Source: Lepus europaeus (Eukaryota > Chordata > Mammalia > Lagomorpha > Leporidae). From it: 64,000 bases of DNA. Below the pieces are notes generated by a model. The model did no database searches. It was not told the origin of the DNA and saw only the letters and a list, made by a program, of their open reading frames with translations. The stretch is from NCBI RefSeq assembly GCF_033115175.1, contig NC_084831.1, forward strand, positions 46,222,002 through 46,286,001, written 5' to 3'. Made by a program: the position numbers and the translations under genes. Within the stretch, counting starts at the first letter, position 1, and the number at the start of each line of letters is the position of its first letter. This document shows positions 53,391 to 64,000 of this stretch, in pieces.

Positions 53391-54420
53391 CTTTGCTTTC
53401 TCCTTTAGTCCATTTGCCAAAACAACTCTTTCAGAGACCTAGTTGGATCATGCCACTCTCCTGCTTTGAACCCTTCTATTAAGTCCCAGAACTGACAACG
53501 GTGGTTGTAGACTTCATGCCTACAGAGCCTGGGAAGATGACCAAAATGAGCCAAGTGGGTTAAATCTCAGACAAAAAGGAAACTGGAGAGCACAGGCCTC
53601 ATCCACGGGCCATGCGGTTGCTATTCTAGGCGACCGCTGTGTGAGGGAATGAGATCACCCATTTTGCAAGATAGGATAGAATCCGAAATGTAAAAAAAAT
53701 ACAATTTGGGTCAAACAAACAAAATCACACAAATAAAGAAGCATACAGGAGGAACTTGGGCCCCAGCCCTAGTGTGCAACTCTGGCCGAAGGAAAAGTCC
53801 ATGTGCTTAGCACTGGTACCCGAAGCCTTTTGCGATTTGGCCTGGGTTTCCTGTAAGCTCTACTTGGTTCCTACTCCCACATCTCAATCTCACTTCCCCC
53901 ATAATACTGTTATCTTACTGATCATAACTTATCTTTCTTCTGCTTTTCACATTTCTGAAACTGGAAAGCATCCTGCAACCAATTCTATTTCAGTTTCATG
54001 GCTCTTAAAAACAGAGCACATGTAAGTCAAGTACACGGCTAAGATCCGAGGAGCTCCAAGGCCAGCAGTTTATCCATGGAGTCTGTCACAAGGTTTGAAC
54101 AAGCTCACCCTGGTGCTCAGCCCGGTGCTGTATCTAGCGTAAGGCCTCAGCAGGGGTGAGCCAGCACCCAGTACTCCTTTGTGCTCACACGCTAACTGCT
54201 GTTACACTTATTTGGCTGCTTCTCCAAACTTTGAGCTCTTGGGAGGTGAGTTTTATGACTGCTCATCTCTAAATCAATAATGCACAAAGTATATCACTGA
54301 TGTGAAGAGAACTCAATAAATGCAGATAAAGTGCACAGAAAAATAATACAGGAAATCTAACTTTTTATTTATAAATACATGCTAACCAATAAATCCAAGT
54401 GCATCAGATTTATGACTTAC

Positions 54421-54486
54421 CAGTATCTCATGAAGTAGCTGGAACATATTCTTTAGCTCGTGGGGTGGAGCTGTTTCTAGCTGATT
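54421..54486 (-). CDS. USP24: USP24 coding exon, 7th from the end
   Basis: 66 nt, phase 0. Encodes NQLETAPPHELKNMFQLLHE IL. Donor GTAAGT, acceptor AATATTTCAG. Confidence 0.97.
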
Positions 54487-54559
54487 CTGAAATATTTTTA
54501 AAAAGCATTAACATTCCAGTAACTTTTTACTGGAAACACAGGGGGGAGAAAGTCAACAA

Positions 54560-54685
54560 CACCGGATCCAAGCTCCAGTTCCACCACCATCTGGCTGACC
54601 TTGGGTGAGCACCTCTCCTCCCTGGGCCTCAGTCTCCCTAAATGCCAGCTCTGAGGACGGAAATAAACAACCTCTAAGGTACTTT
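54560..54685 (+). repeat. MIR remnant
   Basis: CAAGCTCCAGTTCCACCACC, TCTGGCTGACCTTGGGTGAG and CTGGGCCTCAGTCTCCCTAA follow MIR order. Confidence 0.75.
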
Positions 54686-55275
54686 CAGCTCCTACACTCC
54701 ATGATACTTTACCATGAAATTACGAAGAAGGAGAGCGGAATAAAGCAAAGGGAAGAATTTAAGTCACTAAAGAGACCCACATTTTCATAGGTAGGTATTG
54801 TACTGGGCTTTCCAGAATATGCTGGTGTAGCTAAGAAATGCAAATGAGAATGCCCTGGGGTACATGCTTTGAGTGACATATACAAAAAATTACCTATGAA
54901 ATAGAAAAATGTGCTAAGATGCACTACATGAAGAAAACAAAGTTCATAAAACAAACACTCTGGCTACTTTGAAAATATACCTAGCGATTACCTTAATGAT
55001 ATGAGAAGATATTTATGATGTCAAATGGAAGCAAAGACAAAATCATAGACAATGAAATCCCCATTATGTTAAAATACATGCATAGAAAATAAAAGGAAAT
55101 AACGGGTTAAATAAAGGATACAGCAAGAGAATGTTCACAGTGATTAGCACTGAATAGGGGGCTCTGAGTTCTGTTTCAGTTAAAAATGAGCCTGCACTGT
55201 TTTCCTCAGACCGCCGCCCGGGAGCACGGGAGCACGGGAGCACGGGGCCTCTGCGCAGCGTGCGCGTGCGCCCAC

Positions 55276-55389
55276 CTTGATGAAGTGCAGCACGGTGAAG
55301 GAGAAGCGCTCGTTGCAGAAGCAGCAGTACACCACCATCTCGATGAGCGCCAGCAGCGAGCCCGGCAGCTCTCGCAGGGCGAACATGAC
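55276..55389 (-). CDS. USP24: USP24 coding exon, 8th from the end
   Basis: 114 nt, phase 0. Encodes VMFALRELPGSLLALIEMVV YCCFCNERFSFTVLHFIK. Unusually GC- and CpG-rich for this gene: almost every third codon position is G or C, whereas neighbouring exons are AT-rich. Donor GTGGGC, acceptor TCTCCCCCAG. Confidence 0.96.
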
Positions 55390-57047
55390 CTGGGGGAGAC
55401 ACAGGAGGAAGACGCGGCACTCCACTCACACACACGGTCAGCAACACTACCTCAAAGCAGGCTTGCTCTGTCTTGTCTTTTTTTAAAAGGGATGACATCC
55501 ATTCCTTTTTCCAAAGGTTACAGTAAAACCAGGGGGAAGAGAATGGTTTTAGTAATTAGGAAAAAAAGAGTATGACTCTGGGGTTATTCACAATGGGAGA
55601 AAATGTCAACAAGAAGTTGTTTCACATTACAGACCTTCCCTAACCACGAAGCCCAGTATTGGCTTACCAAGTTAAAAAAATAAAGACACAGCTGGTTCAC
55701 AGCTGCAGGTTTGAACTTGAGGAAGACATTTATAAAAACCCAGATGGGGCCATGTCCTCCCAGCTCAGGTGCCAGTAGGCCCAGGAAAGAGACGGGACCG
55801 CTCAGGGTTTGGAGTTTAAGCACTGACTTATGGTTCAGGGATTTGGGGAGTAGGGCAGACAAAACCCATTTGGAAAAGGACTGAGGGGGAAAACCAGCAA
55901 CTGGTTTCCTTCTGCAGTGGAGGGGTGGCGGTGGGGCTCGAAGAAGGGGGCAGGGCCAGGAGCATTTCACATCAGTGACCTGACATGGGAAACTGTAAGG
56001 GGCCCTCGTCAACTGGCCTTAAGAGGAGGACCAGATGGCTGATGGGAGACTCCACAGGAGGGAGAGGAAGGGAGGTCACTGGGTAGGAGGGGATGATAAC
56101 CCCTCTTTTCTGGACACAGGAAGGCAGCCAGGGCTCAGGGTCCAGGCAGTAACCTCCTGTTTTTTGCAGCTTAAGAGATCACCCAGCTGCTCCCTCTGCG
56201 TGGCACAGGCTGGTGCAGGCTCCTCTGCAGGCTGAGGGAGTGGGCGCTCTGCTGCCAGGGCCCTGAGGCAGGCTGTCTTCACCACTGGAGTCTACGGGTC
56301 AGCCTTCAAGATGCTATGCCTGTCTGAAACGTCACACAATTTCATGCAAATGTGCATTTTTGGGGATAGCATTACTTTCATCAGGTTTTCAGAGGCAAAT
56401 GCCTCCTCAGTGATCAAAACAATCACTGATACGTCTAAAAAATAGCGCTAAGCTTAAGGGAAAAAAAGACACGTAGCAGAGCTTGCTGATGTAATTAAAA
56501 ATACAAACCCAGCATGACACGCTGTTCATAGATTCAGGTATATGCAGATCAGGTTATGGGAGAGAGAACAGAAAATTAGCTCCATGAAGTGCAGCTCTGG
56601 GAGGAAGTGGCGGCTCCAACTAAGGAAGGGCCACTCAGCGTGTGCCACGACCACGGGCGGCGGGCTCTCACACTCCGGGGCCCGAAGAACCTGTGTAGTC
56701 AGAGCTGCGGCATTCCAGGACGGGGGACAGCCCGGTGCTGGGAACAAACCCCTAACAGATAATGAGCTGAGCAGTGTGACCGAGAAGTGTTATGCTGCCT
56801 CCTGCTGGGGCCAGGCGGGCCTGCAGGCCCAGCTCCTCATCAAACAGAGGACTGATACGCTCTGCTATGAGTGACTTCTTTTTGACACACACAGGAAGAA
56901 AAATTAATCTGGAAAAAGCAGTTCTTCATTTACCAATAACCTCTTCAGCAGAGTAACCTGCAAAATGTAACTAGTAACAAAAGGCATTTTTTTCTCAAAT
57001 AGGAGAAACTAACTATAGCAGACAATGGCTTTAGAACAAGTACTTAC

Positions 57048-57169
57048 CTCTAACAGGTAAGGTTTCCCTTCAGACAGGAACAACAAGGCTTCTACCTCCT
57101 CGTGGAGGGGCAGCAGAGGGCTTGAGGGAGCAATGCTAATTGGAGGCCGCTGTTTAAATACGCCAGGAG
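57048..57169 (-). CDS. USP24: USP24 coding exon, 9th from the end
   Basis: 122 nt, phase 1 to 0. Encodes PGVFKQRPPISIAPSSPLLP and LHEEVEALLFLSEGKPYLLE. The acceptor CTCCTAAAG has a weak pyrimidine tract. An AG 20 bases further in (AAACAG before CGGCC) would break the phase with the upstream exon, so it was not used. Donor GTAAGT. Confidence 0.94.
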
Positions 57170-57596
57170 CTTTAGGAGAGACCCAGGAACAAAAGCTGTG
57201 TCACTTGGTGCTACTCCCCGCCACAGACAGCCATGAGGTGGGTGACTCTACAATTCACACATGCAACCAATCCCTTGGTCTGAGGCAAGGCCAGACACGA
57301 GGAAACCTGGCCCTGTTCGCTTTGACGTATGCCTAGGCTGGAGCTGTGGGCTCCTAGTGACTCCCGCTCAAGACAAGATGAAAACACGCCCGCAGCTGTG
57401 GCTGACAAGACACTTGGTCCTCAAACAACCGTCCTCAAATAATGGCCATGCTCAGCAGAATTTAACCGCCAGGAAGGGCTGCCTCATCTTCCAGGAAAAT
57501 GAGGCTGCATAACGGAAGGCTGTTTTCACAGAACTGTACGAATTTACGACTTAGACCAATGAGTGGGGCTGAGGAAGCTGGGGGTGGGGGACCAGG

Positions 57597-57885
57597 GAGG
57601 CATTTGGCACAGTGGTTAGGGCACCAGTCTGTGCACATCTCATCTGGGAGGACCTGGCTTTGAGTCCCAGCTCTGCTCCCGATTTATGTACTTTAATGTG
57701 CACCCTGGGAGGCAGCAGGTAACGGCTCAAGTAGTTGGGTCCCTGTTGCCCATGTGGGAGACCTGGATTGAATTCCTGGCTCCTGGCTTCACCTGGCCCA
57801 GCCCCGGCTGTTGAAGGCATTTGGGGAGTGAACCAGTAGATCAGGATCTCAGTCTCTCTCTTTCAAACAAAGAAATAACTAAAAA
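57597..57885 (+). mobile_element. CSINE-related SINE, older
   Basis: Head AGGCATTTGGCACAGTGGTT, body CTGGGAGGCAGCAGGTAACG and CATGTGGGAGACCTGGATTG, tail CAAACAAAGAAATAAC. Confidence 0.85.
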
Positions 57886-58919
57886 TTGAGGGGAGGGGAA
57901 AAAGGAGAACTGAGAGTAGGCGGGGACTTTACGTCCTAGTCAGCCCCGAGTCCCCCTTGAGTGTCTCTTTAGAGGGTCCACAAGCAGCTCTCCCGTTAGA
58001 ATGCACTCTGGGTGTTTATCTGGTTCCCTGCCTCGGGGGCCAGTGGCTTGCTTTCTCACCCTGGCTGCTGTGCCGCTTACTAGCTGTGGGCCCTGAGCAG
58101 TCACCAAGGCCGGCTCCATCCTGGTTCCCCACCTACAGTAGGGGCTACTACACTGATTTGCTGTGTAAATTCAACACAGCACGGAGGCACAGAGAGAGCA
58201 CTGAGCCCTCTCCAGGGGCTGCGCTTCATCATGGTTATTCCTGCTGCTGTTTCGGTCATGCTGGGCCCAGGAGTGGCGTGAACACACAATACACACGTGG
58301 GTGAGGACACTGGCGCGCCACCTAGGACATCCCAGTGTTTGCTGTGTCAATGCCAACTGTACTGTTGGTTCTCAGTGACAAAATGAGGAATGCTACCAAC
58401 TCCCACCAGCTCTGCCTGATACCCAAACACGCTGCAATGACACACGTTACATACAGAGCCCCTCTGCACAGAGCACTTACACATCATCTCACTGATTCTT
58501 GTGACCCCCGGGGAAATATGGTCTTTAACATTTCCATCTCGTACTCAGGATCAGCAAGGTGAGGTGGCGCAGTCAAGTTCACACAGTGAGACTCCACCTC
58601 ACACCCGGCTATTGCTCCTGCTCTCTCAGTTACTCAAATCATGCTATGAATGAACTCTGAATCAGCTGTTAATCCTACAGCGGCTCCTAAAAATATTCAG
58701 GTATCTTCCCGCTTCCCAGGTAAGTGACTGACTCACTTTCTCCATGACAAACTGGTAAAACTAAGGTGAAGTTCAACACGAGTTAAAACACACATTTTCA
58801 GTGTTCCTCAAATATCAAAGAGCCAAATGAGAAACAAGCAATATCCATCCAGCTGCCAACCGGAGCCAGACAAGTGCACGCCCCTGCCCCTCGGATGCGT
58901 CGCAGACAGGAGAGCTCAC

Positions 58920-59022
58920 CAACGTTCCTTTGGGAAGAGACATCCGAATGCAAAACAAGTAGTGCCACTGTGTTGTGAAGATTCCCGAATTCTCGGGCCT
59001 GTGCTGAACTCCACCGACGGAT
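58920..59022 (-). CDS. USP24: USP24 coding exon, 10th from the end
   Basis: 103 nt, phase 0 to 1. Encodes IRRWSSAQAREFGNLHNTVA LLVLHSDVSSQRNV. Donor GTGAGC, acceptor GGTGACAG. Confidence 0.97.
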
Positions 59023-59304
59023 CTGTCACCAGGGGAGAGGAAGCAGACGTTCGTGTTTTAGGTGAAAAAACATGAAAAAGAAGTGAGGATCTGCTGGCTC
59101 ATGACATTTTGGGCCACAGATGCTTTTCAGTGCTGACAGCAGGAAAGGTCAAAGTGCAAAACAGTCCCAGGTTTTAAGTTAGCTACAGGGGACTCCCCCA
59201 TACATATCAGCTCACATTCTAAAACCAATCCATTCCAGGATTCGGTTCAGGTCCTCGAGTGCTTAGGAACCTCAGTACAATGGGCAAAGCCCTTGAGGGT
59301 GGCG

Positions 59305-59510
59305 AGCAGGGGACCTGGCTCTGCCTTTGCCATTCACTGTGTTGTGTGCACTGCTAAGTTCTTTATCATAATAGCATCTGACCTCTTTGTGTCATGGCAG
59401 ACATAATGTTACCTGTTCTGCCTACTTTGTGGTTGAGGATCAAATGAAATATTAAAAGTGAAAATGTTTTCCAAAGTGAAACTGCTTCATAAATGCCAAG
59501 TATAATTTCT
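59305..59510 (+). repeat. MIR-like remnant
   Basis: GGGACCTGGCTCTGCCTTTG, TACCTGTTCTGCCTACTTTG and GAGGATCAAATGAAATATTA fit a decayed MIR. Confidence 0.55.
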
Positions 59511-59759
59511 ACACGCAGGTGAATTATGGTGAATTTAACCAATTACCAGTGTCAGCAGTGCCCTTGCTATGAAAGATCTTTCACGGAAAAAGGGCCAGCA
59601 TAAAATCTCCACACACTATCAATACCCAGAGCCTACGATGGCATCAGTACTTGAGGAAGAGCAGCAGGGAGACATGGCCGGGTGCTGAGTGAGGCCCAAG
59701 CAGCAAGTCTGTCTCCCTTACCCGAGAAAGGACCACTCCGCCTGCACAATTAGACACAG

Positions 59760-59872
59760 GGGAAAGGCTCTGGCTTTGAAATCGCTGTTTTACCCATGCC
59801 TTCCTTATTTTGTGACTTGGAACAAGTTACTTAGCATCTCTGGGCTTTAATTTCTTGCCTGAGAATGGAAGT
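59760..59872 (+). repeat. MIR remnant
   Basis: GGCTCTGGCTTTGAAATCG, TTGTGACTTGGAACAAGTTA and CATCTCTGGGCTTTAATTTC. Directly followed by a reverse SINE tail fragment. Confidence 0.78.
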
Positions 59873-59877
59873 AAAAC

Positions 59878-59955
59878 TACTTGAAAGGCAGAGTGACAGA
59901 GAGAGAAAGAGAGAGATCTTCCATCTGCTGGTCCACTACTCCCCTCTGGCCATGT
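59878..59955 (-). mobile_element. CSINE 3' fragment, reverse
   Basis: CTTGAAAGGCAGAGTGACAG and GATCTTCCATCTGCTGGTCC are the 3' end of a C repeat; the rest is missing. Confidence 0.75.
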
Positions 59956-60169
59956 GGTTAGCATGTGACTTGACATGCCAGCTGCCAACCAAACAGCCTT
60001 GCTTGCAGCCCCAGAAAGGAGGGAAAGGATCCCAACAGCACGTGCCTTGCAGGCTTTCGGAGCCCCCGAGGCGGAGCCCGTCTGCCCTACCCTGGCACTC
60101 ACACGGGGACTGGCGCTGCAGGCAGTAGGCTCTACAAACCGGCTGCCGGGAAGCAGCCTTGGTCATTAC

Positions 60170-60262
60170 CTGGTTGTTCTGCCGGCTGGCCCCGAGGAGG
60201 AAGCTGATCATGTGTCGCAGAGCTGAGTGCCTCAGGAGGAGATCTCCCGCCCGAATACCTTG
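60170..60262 (-). CDS. USP24: USP24 coding exon, 11th from the end
   Basis: 93 nt, phase 0. Encodes QGIRAGDLLLRHSALRHMIS FLLGASRQNNQ. Donor GTAATG, acceptor TTGTGACAG. Confidence 0.97.
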
Positions 60263-60689
60263 CTGTCACAAGAGATGGAGAATGAGAATTACACTCCCGT
60301 CCAGAGAAAAACGTGTTTTAAAAGAGCTAAATGACATAAATGTGACTGAAGGAGTCAATACATTTTAAAATGCTGTAACTTCCATACAGAAAGTACTGTA
60401 ACTAAAATCTCATTGAGAAAATTCTCAGGCTTCATTGAGCTTTGCAATGGCTACTAAATACACAGGAGTCTAATGCAGATTCTACGATCAATGGGTAACT
60501 GAACCTATGTCTTATCCGAGCTTTTACAAGTAGCAGTTGTACAATCCACAAATATGACTTTTAAGAACATTCATAAAATCACATAAATCACAGAATTCAC
60601 ATGAATTTGTCTAAAATTTTTCTGTGGATAAAATTTTTTTTATAAAACTGCTGTTGTCAGGAAAAGATACCAGAAACATGGTAATTTAC

Positions 60690-60806
60690 CTTTTGTACAA
60701 AACTGTTGAAAAGGAAAAAGTACTGAGCACAGTTTTTACAGTTTTCCGGGACATCTTTATCCAACAGAGCGAGTAGTACCTCCAGCAGCTGATGAAGGCT
60801 TTTCAA
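60690..60806 (-). CDS. USP24: USP24 coding exon, 12th from the end
   Basis: 117 nt, phase 0. Encodes LKSLHQLLEVLLALLDKDVP ENCKNCAQYFFLFNSFVQK. Donor GTAAAT, acceptor CTGAACCAG. Confidence 0.96.
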
Positions 60807-62766
60807 CTGGTTCAGGGAGAGATGAAAATTACATACAGAAAAACAACGTAAGACAGACACTGCTACAGTATTAATCTGAAGTAAACCACCATAAGAACAA
60901 AAAAAGTCCGATACAATTCAGTCTCGGATTCAGATGGATTACTTATGCTTTGGGGAGCAAAAACAGAGTTATCAGTTTTGCCTTCAGGGAAAGATTGGTA
61001 TTGAAGCAATAACTGAAAGGAAAGTCTGGTTTCTTTTCCTGCTCGTCAGAGTCCAGGACATGGGCCTAATGTCTACTGGTCACATTTCCTCCAGACCCAG
61101 ATTCTCTCTGTTTCTTAAAATAGGCCAGGTGTTCAGGGGAGCCACACTCCTGAATCCCCCTCCACTATGCTACCTCTTCACATAATCACAGATGCAAAGA
61201 ATAAAAACACAGACACAGGCGTAGGGGCTGGAAACCAAGCCGAGGGAGCGGTGCAGAGCGACAGCCTGACAGATGACAACGGTGATACCGTGATACCGAC
61301 TTGACTGGCAACTTACTTGGAAGCCCGCTGACGCCTCATGGAAAGCTTTGAAAAACATTTTATTTGTTTAGAAACCATCTGGGTTAGGACATTGCTTCTT
61401 CTTTCCCTCCCACCCCAGCTGTTTTTGGACAAGTCCCCAGAAATCCATCTGCGATGTGAGAATGAAGATCAGGCCCCCCAGTCTTAGTGGCCTGCAGTGG
61501 GCGGGTGCGGCAGGGATGACCTGCTGTGGCCCAGGGATTCTGCCTTTATCTATGTTCAGTTTGGGGCGGGAAGGAAGGAGGAGAGGGAGATGCTTCTTAG
61601 AAAACTTGCACAGGGCTATCTTGGAGTGATGACATTCAAACTGGCCTAAGCAGCTTGCAATCACCTATTTTAGGTGTGCTGCCTTCAGGTCTGAAAATGA
61701 CCTTAACTTAAGCTGATCAAAAACCACTCCCTAATTCCTGGAATTCAGAGACAGTCCTCTTCCAGGATCTTCCTAAAGGGCGTATTTGACCTCTTTGTTC
61801 ATCCTGGATTGAGCAATGCTCCTGGCCTTGTCTGGCCTAATAGCGCACCCTGGGTCAGGCTGGGTCAGGCAGCTGATGAGCGAACTGTTTGGAGACCAGG
61901 CACAGTTTCTGGATCGACACCTTCTTTAAAGGACTCACTCAAGGTTGCACACCAAAGCCAACAACTGAATGTGACAGCAATTCCTAGAACTTGGATTTGG
62001 TTTGGCCTCTTGACAATGTTTCTAAGGAACCAATTTGTTCTAAAAACATTTTTCAAAGTTTTCCATGTAGTGTCAGCTGTTTGAAACAGCAAACTTGGGA
62101 GGTAACTGCTATATTTACTCGGACTTAACAACAGATTGATCAATCAGATTTGCAATGACTTATTGTAAATCTTAGGGGACTGAGGATATAATAAACACCA
62201 TCGTCTGTTTTTAGCACATGTATATGTGGAATTGTGAGCCAGGAAACAGGGTTAGGAAGAAGAGATTCAGAAGAACAAGACACAGATTAGGGAATAATGG
62301 AGACATAGGAAGAAACTCTGTTGTTCCATGCCCCTGGATAAAGAGCCCCTGGTTGCCAACTACAGGTTTAGATCAGGACAATAGCTTATGAGTAAAGAGA
62401 CAAAAAGCCAGATGTGACTCAAAATGCTTTTGTTTTAGATTAGGGTTTTGAGACTCAGGCTAGTCTCGGTTCAGAGATAGCTAATATAATTTCTTGAGAG
62501 AGGATTCTACAAGGGGTGTGTTCTAGTGAGAAAATCGTGAAGTGGGCCAAAGCAGACCTAGATTCCAGCCTACCCTGACTTCCGGAATATGGGGAGAAAG
62601 GGACAGAACGCTTTCTATCCTGGCACGTATTAGAAAGTCAGTTCACAGAAGGTGAGATGTGGCAAAACTTCCAGACTCCAATCCTAGGTATTCTGATTAT
62701 GTAGAATTCAAAACATTTGGTGAAATCTGAATGCATTATTAATAACATTTTAAAAACGAGACCAAC
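60807..62766 (-). other. USP24: USP24 intron, about 2 kb
   Basis: AT-rich unique sequence between two exons. No SINE, MIR or additional exon was recognised, which is notable in a window where most 2-kb introns contain one. Confidence 0.7.
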
Positions 62767-62863
62767 CTTATCCTGATAAAACAAGGCACTGTCTAGGGTT
62801 TTTTCCAGAATTGTGGCCACAGCAACTCGTACTTCTCTCACACTGCACTCCAACAAGAAAATT
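62767..62863 (-). CDS. USP24: USP24 coding exon, 13th from the end
   Basis: 97 nt, starting with the last base of a split codon. Encodes IFLLECSVREVRVAVATILE KTLDSALFYQDK. Donor is GTTGGT, a weak match to consensus, but the junction to LKSLHQ agrees with the human protein. Acceptor TCTGTTTTAG. Confidence 0.93.
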
Positions 62864-63536
62864 CTAAAACAGAAACATTATATAAAAAAAGGGATTGATT
62901 TCTGTAATCTCAACCTTCCCAATACAGGTTCCTCGAGAAATATAATTACTCAAAGATGTCAGCTCAAGTATCCCGGGCCAGTGGAGCTTTCTGAGGTCTC
63001 CAGGCCTGCTCATTCCATGTAGCTGCAAACGCAATCGGACGGGCAAGACTCTCCTGAAAATCCACTAAGGTTCTAAGTGGTAACTACGAAGAAGTTTAGA
63101 AGATCGCAAGTGTTCCTGTAATGCTCCATTCTGGAGGTCTGACTCAGGCCTGGCTCTTCTGGAAAGAGTGCCCCCAAGGGAGTGCTGTGCATTTCCCATC
63201 GCGTCCCATGGGAAGGCACCAAGAGAAAGCACACAGAACCAGAATATGGGTATGTTACATAGGGAAATAGCCTGTCAGCTCCCCAAATCAACAGCATATG
63301 GAAAAGGGGGTGGCTGGGCAAAGGAACCTCCGAAGGTTTCAAGCTGCAGACACACACAGGACGGGTCGCTCCTGAAAGATGATTGGGGCCAACGCATTTC
63401 TGATTTCAGGCACCTGCACAGACTTTACCAGCTGAGCAGCCCTCATCTGAAAACCTGAAATCAGAAACACTCCAAAATGTGAAGCTCTCGGAGTGTCAGG
63501 TGGGTGGCCAAAAAATGTTAGGTTTTGGAGAATTTA

Positions 63537-63869
63537 AAAAAAATTTTTTTTTCGACAGGCAGAGTGGATAGTGAGAGAGAGAGACAGAGAGAAAGGTCTT
63601 CCTTTTGCCGTTGGTTCACCCTCCAATGGCCGCTGCGGCCGGTGCATCATGCTGATCCAAAGCCAGGAGCCAGGTGCTTCTCCTGGTCTCCCATGCGGGT
63701 GCAGGGCCCAAGCACTTGGGCCATCCTCCACTGCCTTCCCGGGCCATAGCAGAGAGCTGGCCTGGAAGAGGGGCAACCGGGATAGAATCCGGCGCCCTGA
63801 CTGGGACTAGAACCCAGTGTGCCGGTGCCGCAAGGTGGAGGATTAGCCTGTTGAGCCACGGCGCCGGCC
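63537..63869 (-). mobile_element. CSINE, full length, young, reverse
   Basis: Reverse C repeat with GACAGGCAGAGTGGATAGTG, CTCCTGGTCTCCCATGCGGG and the head ending GAGCCACGGCGCCGGCC. Inserted at AATTTTTTTT, which is the tail of an adjacent older SINE. Confidence 0.92.
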
Positions 63870-63875
63870 AATTTT

Positions 63876-64000
63876 TTTTTTTTTTTTTAAAGATTTACTT
63901 ATTTATTTGAAAGGCAGAGTTACACAGAGAGAGGAAGAGAGGTCTTTCATCTAATGGTTCACTCCTTAAATGACTGCAACAGGCTAGACCTAGGTCAGAC
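63876..64000 (-). mobile_element. CSINE, older, reverse, cut by the window end
   Basis: T-run, then AAAGATTTACTTATTTATTT, GAAAGGCAGAGTTACACAGA and TTCATCTAATGGTTCACTCC. Continues beyond 64000. Confidence 0.88.

Larger units (their letters stand above)
42195..62863 (-). other. USP24: USP24 gene, last 13 exons
   Basis: Encodes the C-terminal 398 residues of ubiquitin carboxyl-terminal hydrolase 24, a deubiquitinase of about 2,620 residues in human with an N-terminal UBA domain and a central USP catalytic domain. The part here lies after the catalytic domain (human about 1689-2042) and is a mostly helical region of unknown role. The coding exons (97, 117, 93, 103, 122, 114, 66, 67, 79, 76, 87, 114, 63 nt in transcript order) join in frame and end ESPMMIGELRSDLDDVDP, as in human. 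The segment is very highly conserved. The Cys and His catalytic boxes are upstream, outside the window. Confidence 0.96.

Noticed and set aside
57150-57169. An acceptor at AAACAG before CGGCC for the USP24 exon
   Set aside because: It would leave the upstream split codon unpaired and drop conserved PGVFKQ. The weaker CTCCTAAAG acceptor keeps the frame.

Overview
This is a vertebrate, and specifically a lagomorph, genomic window, most likely rabbit (Oryctolagus cuniculus). The genes are split by GT-AG introns. The intervening DNA is packed with tRNA-derived C-repeat SINEs (CSINE), which are characteristic of rabbits and hares, alongside old MIR and L1 remnants. The gene order, BSND (+), PCSK9 (+), USP24 (-), matches human chromosome 1p32.3.

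Layout. Positions 1-5955 are the 3' part of BSND intron 1. They hold a GGTGAT minisatellite split by a solo ERV-type LTR, a 33-base U2 snRNA fragment, and an old L1 carrying a nested SINE. BSND exons 2-4 (5956-8094) encode residues about 60 to the end of barttin; exon 1 is not in the window. From 8095 to about 25400 lies an intergenic stretch of SINEs, MIRs and simple repeats with no recognisable gene. PCSK9 runs from a promoter with an intact HNF1 site (25415-25428) through 12 coding exons (25700-41026) to a polyadenylation signal at 41850. All 12 exons join in frame into a 690-residue proprotein convertase with Asp184/His224/Ser384 and Asn315 present. USP24 is convergent: its polyadenylation signal (42214-42219 on the minus strand) lies about 360 bp from that of PCSK9. 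The last 13 coding exons (44703-62863, minus strand) join in frame and give its final 398 residues, downstream of the catalytic domain.

Biology. Barttin is the accessory subunit of kidney and inner-ear ClC-K chloride channels. PCSK9 is the secreted regulator that sends the LDL receptor to lysosomes. USP24 is a very large deubiquitinase. They are syntenic neighbours rather than an operon-like unit.

The most interesting points are lineage differences in PCSK9, judged against the human sequence as I remember it. The furin inactivation motif is lost and a new N-glycosylation sequon has appeared in the same loop. The promoter segment that carries the sterol regulatory element in human seems to be missing. 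Four extra cysteines are present and the residue after the autocleavage site has changed. USP24 has one GC-AG intron. I found no novel multi-gene system. The long ORFs in the minisatellite and in the GC-rich intergenic DNA are not genes.
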